A stretch of 64,000 bases of DNA from NCBI GenBank assembly GCA_022605955.1, contig JAKCOZ010000014.1, positions 12,530,001 through 12,594,000 on the forward strand, read 5' to 3'. The notes under the pieces were generated by a model, which had not been told where the DNA came from, did not search any database, and was given only the letters and a program-made list of their open reading frames with translations. The position numbers and the translations under genes were made by a program. Source of the DNA: Rallus limicola (lineage: Eukaryota; Chordata; Aves; Gruiformes; Rallidae). Below, in pieces: positions 38,601 to 50,600 of this stretch (positions within the stretch are counted from its first letter, which is position 1; every line of letters begins with the position of its first letter).

Positions 38601-41600
38601 ATAAAGCTTACAATTAAAGGAAAAGAAGAAACTACAAGGAATTTCAGGTAAAAAGAATAAATCACACTTAAATTAGGAAATAAAAGAAACAACAGAACTT
38701 GTGAAATACTATAATTGACATTGAGGAATACATTCTAAAAGTCTGCACACCAAATTGAATTTCATGGTATTAGCTGTGAAAAATCAGCATCATTAAATTA
38801 GGTGTTCATTATTAATTATGCATGTGTAATTTAACTTGCTATGAAGAAACTAATTCAAAAGAAAAAGAATCCATCTCAACTCAATTCTATGCTGAGATGG
38901 AGGACTTATCGCCAGGTACCAATACAGTTTATATTGTGAAACAGAATAGATTTCACACTGAAGAGGGAAACCGAAAGCTGCTTCTGCTGGAAGTCTCAGT
39001 TTAAGATCAGCAATTAATCTGAGTGATCTACCTTTTCAGTCTTCAACCTTATGATTCAAAGTTTAAATCCTTAAAAGCTGTGATTCCCATGGCACTTCTA
39101 TGCATAGAAATTCATGGAAAAAAAAATCCAGGTGTAAAAACGTACTTACAGAGGTAAAATGAAGCTTGTGCTTCTATCAGAATATTCCAATCCCCTACCC
39201 CCTTGCTTCTCCCATAAAAAAAAACAACAAACCCTGTAGCGTTGTGAAAGGATTAGTTTCAGAACAAGGCGTTTTTAAAGCATGGATTCAGCTTTTCATC
39301 TGTGTTTACCTTAACATGGTGAAAATATATCGAGGGCTGGCAGCATCCTTTCCACCATGAAGCCTGGTACCAAACTGACCAATAGGTTGCAGCAGATTAA
39401 CATTGTTACTTCCAACAAAGTTCTGAGCCAAGTTGACAATAGTCATCATTAATGCTTGCTGCAAGAAAATACACAGTCATAATATTAAATATAAGAAGAG
39501 ATAGTCTTTCCTAATCAGCCAATAAAGACACTTTTAATGCCTAAAACTAGTATGACTAACTTGAACTCAGTTTCATGCAGTGTCCCTGAGAATGGAATAT
39601 TGTAAACCTGTTAAAAGAATCACAGAATCACAGAATTATCAAGGTTGGAAAAGACCTAAAAGATCATCCAGTCCAACCATTCACCTATTACTACCAGCTC
39701 CCACTAAACCATGTCCCTCAATACAACATCTAGTCTTTCCTTGAACACCCCCAGGGTTGGTGACTCCACCACCTCCTTGGGCAGTGCATTCCAGTGCCTG
39801 ACTACCCTTTCTGAGAAGTAGTGCTTCCTAATGTCCAGCCTGAATCTCCCCATGCGCAGCTTGACACCATTCCCTCTAGTTCTATCACTGTCTACACGGG
39901 AGAAGAGGCCGACCCCCAGCTCACCACAACCTCCCTTCAGGAAGTTATAGAGAGCTATAAGGTCTCCCCTCAGCCTCCTCTTCTCCAGGCTAAACAATCC
40001 CAGCTCCCTCAGCCGCTCCTCGTAAGGCCTGTGTTCCAGACCCCTCACCAGCTTAGTAGCCCTCCTCTGAACGCGTTCCAGGGCCTCAATGTCTTTCCTG
40101 TAGTGAGGGGCCCAAAACTGAACACAGTACTCGAGATGCGGTCTCACAAGTGCTGAGTACAGGGGGACAATTACCTCCCTGTTCCTACTAGTAACACTAT
40201 ATTTGATGCAAGCCAGAGCTGCTGGTGAAATGCAATGCTTCCTCTTCCACAGCCACATTGCTTCCCTGATTTAAGTGTCCTTACATTCTATGCTTATGAA
40301 ATCGCCTGGGCTTCTCCACGTTTTCTAAAAGCACTTCTCTGGAGGAACGAAAGGGGCACAAGCTGACTGCACTTACTACTGCACAAACTACTACTCATTG
40401 CTTTTAAAGGGACAAAAGAAGGAATGGAGAGAGATTGTTAATATGGCAACTATTGCTACTATTTGTAATAAATATAAACAAAACAGGAACTAGAAATAAT
40501 CATTGTTCCAACACTGTATCAGGTTTTTGAAGAATGGCATCTTCTTACCTTAAAAGACTATGTTTCTTGATTAAAACAAAAACTGTCCTAGTACATATAT
40601 TCCTATGATTTGAGAATCTAGAATTTACCTAGGTAATTAATTATCTACTATTTTGCCACAACCTATGAACTATTTGGGATACCACTGTGCACAAATACTT
40701 GAAAAGAATGGAAATATGCTGTCTTACTAAGCTACATACTGCTTGGTTCATTTTCTTTAAAAGTAAATCTGTGATGAGTAGCCTTATAGCCAATAGGTAT
40801 GCAATTTCAATACAGCAAACATTCACCCAATATTTCATACAGACTAAACACTCTCACAACTTTACCATCGTTCATACTCACCTCCCCATGGTGATAAGCT
40901 GACATTTCAGCAACAGAACCAGCCAGCTGTGCAACCTTTACTTCACGTTTATCATTTCTCTTAAAGCAAGTGAATAAAACTTTGCGTTGCCCTGGTTTTA
41001 AACCTGTTAAGAAGAATATCCCATTTCCAACACTTAGACAAGCATATATTTTTAGGTAATCAACTTGTTTTGCTTATTATCATTTCTAAACTTCCAAAAG
41101 AAGCCAAAACACTTTACACCAAACTGAAATAAATTACCAGGAAAGTCAAAGTCTAACACATTCAGCCCATCGTTACTATTGAGCATACAACACATTATCC
41201 TAATAAATAGCATCTTTATCCTAAAAGTACAGCTTCCACAGGTCAAGAATCGTTTCCTTCCAGTCTACTCAGCAAAATCATTTTCCTAAGAATATCAAAA
41301 CAAATTTAGTAGTGACACCTATTTTAAAGCATACTGAAACTTTACTTTTTGTGTGAAATTCTTAAATACTCATTAAAATTCAACAAAAAGATAGGTTATT
41401 TGTCTCCCTTTTAGATATTCTAAAATTTTAAGAAAAAAGCCAGTTTTTGGCACACTGCTAAGTACAACATCTGTGTGGTGTGTGGAAGGGATTGTATATT
41501 TTTTTCTGTATGATGGCCAGTTCTAGAACATGCTTATTGAGCTATTCACGTTTTAATTCACATGCATTTCTCAAATGCACTAAAATATTGCTACTTTTTA

Positions 41601-44600
41601 ACATGACTAACCTGGGTCAAACATTAAGAGCAAATAGTGGGAAAAAAAAAAGAAAAAAGACACTGACTCTGATTTCCATTTCATTTAACTCTGTAACATC
41701 CAATTTTATTTACATTGGACCTGTATCTTGGTTTTATACCAAAAAACCTATGAAATGTAACAGAATTAGAGAATTCCCTTACACCAAGAAGTGAGTGGTA
41801 ACTTATGAGATAGTCAAAGTGGTCTTCCTCTGTTTTTCCTGAGATTTTCCACCAGACTAGCCCATTATCTATCACCTGATGATACTGAAGAACAAAACCC
41901 ACTGCTAGAGTACTACACCTGCTGAGCAGTTCACATACCCATACCCAGAATGCAGAATTACAGCCAAAATTGCCAAAAATACTGATAGCTATCATATACA
42001 TAATATGTAAAATACTGCATGCACAATACTGTACATAATATATAAACCATATATTCTAAATACAGTACATATTCTGTAAATATAGCATTATACATAATAA
42101 CTGCGTAACACTGATAGCAACTGTATGTAATACAATATGTATATTCTAGTATATACATACATTATATTATATGTATGCAAGTACACACGAACAGTCAGGT
42201 TGGATGGGGCCCTGGGCAGCCTTGCGTAGATCCAGGCTTGGAGGTTGGTGGTCCTGCCTGTGGCAGGGGAGTTAGAACTCTATGATCCTTGGGGTCCCTT
42301 CCAACCCAGGCCATTCTATGATATATGAATAAGTATGTTCCCTTCTTATTTTCTTATACAGACGCAATCTTGGAGAACTCCAATTCAAACAAACAGTTAC
42401 CTATTGCAAGTTCCTGCTTTTAAGTTTCAGCAAAACCATTCTGCTGTTTCTGAGAAAGCAGTCAGGGTAGAGTATGTTATAAGGACCAATGACCTCTTGA
42501 AACATGCAGATCTATAGTGAATCTTCCTCCAGAGCAGTGAACTATAAAATGCTTCCAGAGAGACTATCAGTTATAATCCCAACTATGTACCCAACTATGA
42601 GAGGAAGAAAGTCTGGAGAAGCTGAAACATTGACTGATATTCTTTGATTCCCTGAAGAATCATTCTGCAGCAGAGTAGGAAGCAGATCAGGAAACTACTA
42701 CCCCCTATCCACCTGTGAACTACCCCACTTTCTCAACTGAAGTATAAAAAAAGCCTCCTGCTGAACAAAGACTTTAGTATGAATCAGTAGTGTCAAGAAG
42801 GCTGACCGCTGGGAAGTGGAGATAAATACACTTTTCCATCACCCTCTGAAATCTCAAGGCCTTTTTTTTTTTTCCCCTGTATCTCAGTAAGCATATGTAT
42901 ACTGACAATAATGCAGGCAGAAATTCCTGCTCATGCTGTCTACAGTCAGTTGTACAAATTAAGCTGCCATGTAGCAAGCTGCTTTTCTAAATGTTTGTGC
43001 TATTGCAAGGGGCGAGTTAGCCAACCTGATTGACAGAATCCTAGCAAGATTACAGGAGAGAGTCAGTAACCACTAAAGCACTGCCTGTGGTAAAAGACCA
43101 AAGGGAGAAAACGTTTGCATCTTCATCTGCACTCTGCTGCCGACTTGAATTTTAATTATTATAAGCACTTAAAAGACTTGCTTTCTCTGACAGTTTGACT
43201 GGAAACAAAGCACTTGTATGGTCAAGGGAATAGGTCTGGTTAAGTAAAAAGGCTGCACAGCAACAGCTTATACCCTCACAGAAGAAACATGTCAATTCCT
43301 TAGCACAGAAATGACAACAAACAAAAATACAAAACCTCTTCTATTCTCAACATGAATATATCTATTTCCAATATAAATCACAGCTTTAAAAACTAGCAAT
43401 AAAGAGGAATGTTCCAACAAATCATAATGAATTTATCAGCTTACCATCAACAAGGGAAGGGATAGATCTCTCGTTGTCCGAATTTGAGAAAAGGATCAAC
43501 TCCTTGTTAATGAAGTCATTGTAAGTCAAATGTTTTGTTGCTGTACCATATAAAAATTGCTGAAAAAAAGCCACATACATTATTCATTCAATACAAAACC
43601 TACATTACATTTAAATCACACCCACCAGATTTATTATTATTTAAGACTCACCTCAGGAAGGCCATGTAGCCGGCGCTGTCGCCTGTCCTCCATGAAGTTT
43701 GTTAACCACTCCTTTCGGTCATCAATCTTCTTCTTGCTGAAGGCCTGAAAAGATTGCAAGTAAACTAAATTATCATAATGTATAGATTTGTGCGAATGTA
43801 TCTTACTTCAGTCAGAATTTTAAGTATGCTGCACTGTCTGATCAAGTATTCGATAATACTTGTTTGAACAAGATAATCCCTATAACTCACATTTACATTT
43901 AAGCATCAATAGAAGCACACAACCTTATAAGACACTGCACAAAGTTTCTTTTGAATGGACAGATTTTGTATTGTTCCTAATTTATATTACTTTGTACACA
44001 TTTAGACAAAACTTATCATTCTAATTCCTCTCTTCACATTAAGTGTTGTCCATTGATACACAAGTTTAAAGGTGTTGAGAACTTTCCCCAAATACTTTTA
44101 AGGTCATCATTTATCTTAGACATGGGTTGCAGGGGGAATTGGACAGCCCCTTTTCAGTGGTCTGTGGGGACAGGACTAGGGGCAATGGCTTTAAGCTAGA
44201 GCATAGGAAGTTCCGCACCAACATGCGGAAGAACTTTTTCACAGTGAGGGTGACGGAGCAGTGGAATAGGCTGCCCAGGGAGGTGGTGGAGTCTCCTTCT
44301 CTGGAGATATTCAAGTCTCGTCTGGACGCCTATCTATGTAGTATGAGATAGGGAGCCTGCTTTGGCAGGGGGGTTGGACCCGATGATCTCTTGAGGTCCC
44401 TTCCAACCCCTAAGATTCTGTGATTCTGTGATTCTGTGATTTAGACTGAACTGTAACTAGCTGTCATCAGAAAAATTAACTGAAAGGTATTCGTAAAATA
44501 TCTCACTTTTCTTGTTTTCTCTGTGCCCTGTTTCCCCTGTCAGTCACAGAATACCAATGATTTGAAGCTGTTTCCTGAGTCGTTCACCTTAGTCCTCTTC

Positions 44601-47600
44601 ACTGTGGTGTTACATGGCAACATTCTGGTGGAGAAGATGGGGCTGTGGAGGAGGGGCTTCTGCAAGAAGCTGCTAGAAGCTTCTCCCAGGTTTGACAGTA
44701 CCAGCCAGGTCAAGGCCAAAAACACCACTGACCAAGGCTAAGCCAATCAGCAACAGTCATACTGCCTCTGTTATAACATATTTAAGAGAAAAAGCCCAGA
44801 TGGAGACATATGGAAGATGATGTGGCCCGTGGTGGAGCAAGCCCCTGTCAGGACCTGCAGCCCGTGGAGAGGCAGGCCCACACTGGAGCCAGTTTGCTGG
44901 GAGGAATTTGTGACTCTGTGGGGGACCAGGCTGGAGCAGTTTAGGCCTGAGAGAAGTGACTGATATTGGGGCAGATGGTAAAGAGCTGAAGCCCCAAGGC
45001 AAAGAACTCACACTGAAGTTCACGGAGGACTGTCTCCCATGGGTGGGACCCCATGCTGGAGCAGGGGAATCACAGAATCATAGAATTGTAGGGGTTGGCA
45101 GGGACCTTGAGAGATCATCGGGTCCAACCCCCCTGCCAAAGCAGCTCCCTAGGACATATCACTCAGATAGGCGTCCAGACGGGTCTTGAATATCTCCAGA
45201 GAAGGAGACTCCACCACCCCCCAGGGCAGCCTGTCCCAGGGCTCTGTCACCCTCACTGTGTGAAAGTTCTTCCACATGTTGGTGCGGAACTTCCTGTGCT
45301 CCAACTTGCAGCCATTGCCCCTTGTCCTGTCTCCACAGACCACTGAAAAGGGGCTGGCCAATTCCCCCTGCATCCCATGCTTAAGTTAATTATAGACTTT
45401 AATTAGGTCCCCCCTTAGTCTTCTCTTCTCAAGGCTGAACAGTCCCAACTTACTCAGCCTTTCCTCATAGGGTTGATGCTCCAGGCCCTTAATCATCTTT
45501 GTAGCCCTTCTCTGGACTCTCTCCAGGAGATCCATGTCCTTTTTATACCAAGGAGCCCAGAACTGGACACAATACTCCAGGTGGGGCCTGACCAGGGCAG
45601 AGTAGAAGGGGAGGATCACCTCCTTTGATCTGCTGGCTACACTCCTCCAGATGCACCCCAGGATCCCATTGGCTCTCTTAGCCACCGAGGCACACTGCTG
45701 GCTCATGGCCAACCTGTCATCCACCAGGACCCCCAGGTCCTTCTCCATGAGCTCTTCTCCAGCAGGTCATCCCCCAGCCTGTACTGATACAAACGGTTGT
45801 TCCTTCCCAGGTGCAAGACTTTACACTTGCTTTTGTTGAACCTCATCTGGTTTCTCCCTGCCCAGCTCTCCAGCCTGTCCAGGTCTCGCTGGATGGCAGC
45901 GCAGTGTTCCTGTGTGTCAGCCACTCCTCCCAGCTTTGTATCATCAGCGTACGTGCTGAGGGTGGATGCTATTCCCTCATCAAGGTCGTCAATGAAGATA
46001 TTAAACAGGACTGGACCCAACACGGAGCCCTGGGGAACACCGCTAGTCACAGACCTCCAGTCAGAAGAGGGGAAGAGTGTGAGGAATCCATTCCCTGCCC
46101 TACTAAGAAGGAAAACAACTCATGATGAACTGACCAAAGCCCCCATTCCCCATCTGCCCTTGTGACACCTCAGGGGACGATGAGAGAGAAATCACGAATA
46201 AAGTTGAGTCTGCAAAGAAGTGAGGGGTGGAAGGAAGTGCTTTAAGATCTGGTTGTACTTCTCGTTATCCAACTCTGGCTCCAGAGAGTGAGGGGGAGGG
46301 TGGAGAGAGAGACTGTGTGTGTGTCTGTGTAATAAATTAGATGGATTTTTAAAATTCCATGTTGAGTCTGCTTTGCCCATGACACTGATTGTGGAATGAT
46401 CTCTCCCTGTCCTTATCTCGACTCCTAAGCCTCTCAATATATATTTTCTCCCCTGTCCAGCTGAATAGGTAAGTGACAGAGCGACCTTGGTGGGCACCTG
46501 GCCTCCAGCCAGGGTCAAACCACCACACTCTTAAGAAAATTTGACATAACTAACACTGCATGAAAAGACTAAGCCAGAATTTAGGCCAGCTGACTCAGGG
46601 ACTTAGTCTTTATGATGACAAGGTATCACTTTAAAGCAACCACTTTTTACTACAAAATTACACAGGAATGTTCTGAAAAACTCTGTCCTGTTACAGAAAC
46701 TGAGTTCCCCTCCACTGAGTTTCTTCTCTAGAAGACTAGGAGAAGAATAAATAAAAACTGAGTATGTGGTTTAAGCAAAATTTCAACTACTTGGTGAAAA
46801 AATTGTGAGTTATTGAAGTACTGCCTCCTCTTCTCAAGCAGACTCCATCATGTCCTGATTTTAGCTCTCCTGCATAAGACCACAGTCATCAAGGCTATCT
46901 AAATGGAGCACTGGCAAAAGAGCTCAATGAGTAGTTTCATTTCCTTGGAGACCACTGTATTACAAAACACAGAGTAAAGTTTAGTAACTTACTCTCTGAG
47001 AATGGAACTAAGTGATCTCACCCTATTTTGCATCAGATTAACTTCCTTTATGAACAAAGCTCAACAATTCACAATGTTAAACATCTGAAGGCTTTGGATT
47101 AGGCTTTTGTAAAAACATGGCTAAATTCTTACAATTTTCTTCCACTTCCTTTCAGAGAATTTGTACTTTTCCTAGACCACTTAAGTGAGAAATGAGCTAG
47201 AATAGCATAAAAAAATATTTTAATAGAATAAAAATATAATTACTAAAATAAAAAGTTTGAATTAAAATATTCAATTTTTTTTCTTTTTAAAGAGAATAAA
47301 GAGGGTTTTTTCTTTCTCCACTTGGAATAGCACTTTTGAAGATTTCAATTGCTGGCAAGAGATCTTCAGAATGTTGAAGAATTTGCTATGTGAAATAATT
47401 TTTGTTCCTAGAGAGAACATAGTAGGGAGATCTTGTAGGGCCTATAATCTTATAGCACCTTTGCCCAGAGGTAAACTTGAAGCTGAGATTATAGCTATCA
47501 GCAGAGAAAACGTGGTGAAGCTTCTGTTAACAGCATCAGTACTAGTTAGTATTTTTCCCGGTGTAACAGAGATGACTACCTTCATCCCAAATTGAATGAA

Positions 47601-50600
47601 TGTCATTTTAGACAACAGTGAGAAGCAGCAGGAATGAGTTATGTGGCCTCAGCTATCAGCTTGTTTATGGATGTCTATGTGAAGAAACAGAGCTCAGAAT
47701 TTCAATCAGCGAGTTCAAGGTCTCTGCAACAATTGGTTTAAAGAATATGCAAATATATAGATTCCTTTTCTATCAAGATGAACACACTTCTCTGGGATGG
47801 GGAATGACACATGGATAATTTAAGTGCATCCTGGGCAGAAGTAAAATTGGCAGTATAACTAACTTTGACATATCAGGCTGGTTTTCTTCAACAGAAGAGA
47901 TACCTACTATGTCCTTCTGTTAGTAAAAAAACAGTTATACTAGATCCCTAGTATAAGAGAAAAGTTCTTATATAAGGAAAAAGTTTTGCCTAAGATAGGT
48001 GTTATAATATTCTATTTTTTTCTCTTCTGTCCCTTTTATTCTGTCATAGCACAGGCAATTTTAAGAGCAAAATAAAGTAGGAAAAAGGTGGAACATTTCT
48101 TGAGAAAACAGCTTTGTTTCAGACACTCCATCCTTTGCCCTTCCACAAGCTCTCTCAAACTCACGTACTTACCTACACACATCTAAAAGATCCAAAATTC
48201 AAATATGTAGAACACATGCATAAATACACATATGCAACACTGAAATATCTTCAGTGAATAACACCTTTTTGATCTTAGTTGCTCACAAACAAAATTCAGA
48301 TCGCTAAGCAGATCTGTAAATGTAAAACATTTGTTTGGGCTCTAGTGCCTTACTCAGAGTATTTTTTGGCGTGTTCTGTCTTTAAAAGCAAGTCTGAATT
48401 TTTGATATCTATACTACACAAAATTGATCAAAGCTACTAAGCAGAAGGTAGATCTGAATTTGTAGTGTGGGTAAAAATCCTATTGCAAAATTTAAAATCT
48501 TTTCCAAAAGCTTCTTCATCTTCCAGAATGTGTTTTTCAGTTACTTAAAAAAAAAACCCCAACCAAAAAACCAACCTCGAAACAAAACAACCAACAAACC
48601 CTGTTAGGACCCCCTCAAGTATCACTTTCAGTAAAAAATAGAAACCAAACCACACCATATAGAATGACCTTTTTTTGTAAGTTCTTACCAGTGTAATGGC
48701 AGCATCATCTTCAGGACCAGCATAGCGAAATAAGATCCGATGTCTTTCCATGTCAGCAAAATATTCCTTTGCTTCTTTAGCAGTGCTTGTACCCAAACCT
48801 GTCCAGTAACAGGAAATCATTACTCCACAGTCAAAATTTAAGTTGTATTATTTTGCCTCTTTTATTTTACTGGTAATATTATAAAATCATTACAAAAGAT
48901 ACAATCATGTAATCAACTACAAATAAAACCTCATAGCAATAGTATATTATTATATAATTTTAAATCCATGAGATTCATTTATTTATGTTTAAACAAACCT
49001 TTGTAGTATTTTATCTTCCATGCTTTATGATTCTCCATGTGTTTCTTCCACTCATCAAATTCAGGAATACTATAGAATGAAAGTTCTTGCTTATTTTTGC
49101 TTGCCTTGAAAAAGACAAAGAAAAAAAATCACCTTCTCTGTTTCAATGGAAGTAATAAATAAAATCTCATTAACAGAACCCATACCTTAACAATAGGAGT
49201 GATGAATTCCTCAAGAAAGCCATGTTTCAACAGTGATGGCCAATTGTGATGAATAAAATTGATCAACAAGCCTTTTATATGAGATCCATCCTGATCCTAA
49301 ATCAGAACATGAAAACATGAAGCCGTCTTCTAAAATGTCAGATCCCCCAAAACCACCAAAAACCCACTCACTGGCTTGGATACATCAAAACAATGCTTGC
49401 TGACAGAAGATACAGAGAAAATAGTTTTAAGTTGAGTTCCCAACTGGACCTGGGTATAAAATAGCCACCTGCAAAAGGCACCATTCCTGAGCTGCTAATA
49501 AGCTATTCCAAACCAAGTCCACAGTTGAAGCTCAAAGGTTTCTTTGCCTGTGGCATGTTTCCTCTGGACAGCCTTCCCAGAAATCACAGAACTGAACGTT
49601 TGTGGAAGAAAGCCAAGCCTTGCCCACCATTCGCACTGGTGTTAATGCTTGGTAGTAATAAAGTTCCATAAATATACAAAGCACACGATTCATAGACTTC
49701 TAAAATCTGAACAACACACACTTAGTGAGATTAACCTAAAATAATTGCCTGCATTCTTGCCTCTCCCAGACTTCCTAGTGTCACTACCTCATGTGCTGTT
49801 CATACACAACAAATTTTGTACTTATTTTCACCATACTCTTGAGTTATCAAAAGCATCAGTGGTTATTCATGTTTTTATTATTCCTGTTGTGCCTCAGCTA
49901 CTGTGCAGTAAAGTTCAGTTGTTCGTTTGGAGTAACCAAAACAATATGTAAATAAATTACTCCCATAAAAAACAAAATACATTAGGGATTCCCCCTGAAT
50001 ACATCCATATTGTCAAAACACACAGGCAGGTTAGAATGCACCAAAATGAAACCTACTAAATTGCAGCAAAACACATTTTAAGAAGGTCTGTGAGTTTCCT
50101 ACTAACCTGATCTGTCATGATCATAATTTTTCCATATCTCAAGCTTTTCAGAGATTCTGGATCTTCATAGCTTTTCTTGTATTGTAGTCCAACTATTTTG
50201 ATGATGTTATTGATTTCTGCATTTTCCATAATCTGTTTTAAAAAGTTATTGCAGTCAGTGTAAAAAGCAGAACTTCATAAATACCACAATCTTTCTAGGT
50301 GGGCTTTATAGCTACTTTTTCAATTAAACCCTACCTCAACTTCATAATCTTTTTATCCCCAGACCCCCCGCAGCCTTTATTTCTTCTGTACATGCAAATC
50401 CTCAAGAGTGCATCACTCCCTTTCTCCTCTACACCCAGAAGACTTTGGGTCCAGAAGGCAGGGAAAAAAGTGCATGTAACAATACCTCATCTCCCAAAGC
50501 TGCCTTCTCTTTCTATTATTTCTACAAGCATCTTCAACACAACTCTTACTATAGACAAAGTGTGGAGGGCAGCAGAAGTAATGGGAAGGGGTGATGTTGC

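Larger units (their letters stand above)
41004..43444 (-). other. TOP2B: TOP2B intron 18 (2.4 kb)
   Basis: Holds an AT-rich low-complexity block (41990-42180) abutting a short CR1 end (42196-42322). Nothing else recognised. Confidence 0.85.
43745..48688 (-). other. TOP2B: TOP2B intron 16 (4.9 kb)
   Basis: The repeat-richest intron: CR1 (44122-44442), then an LTR split by another CR1 (44603-46527). From 46560 to 48688 it is AT-rich unique sequence with only chance open frames. Confidence 0.88.

Noticed and set aside
39821..40156. 111-codon + strand frame
   Set aside because: Antisense shadow of the CR1 copy at 39616-40213.
45797..46165. 122-codon and 104-codon + strand frames
   Set aside because: Antisense shadows of the CR1 reverse-transcriptase region that run into the LTR.
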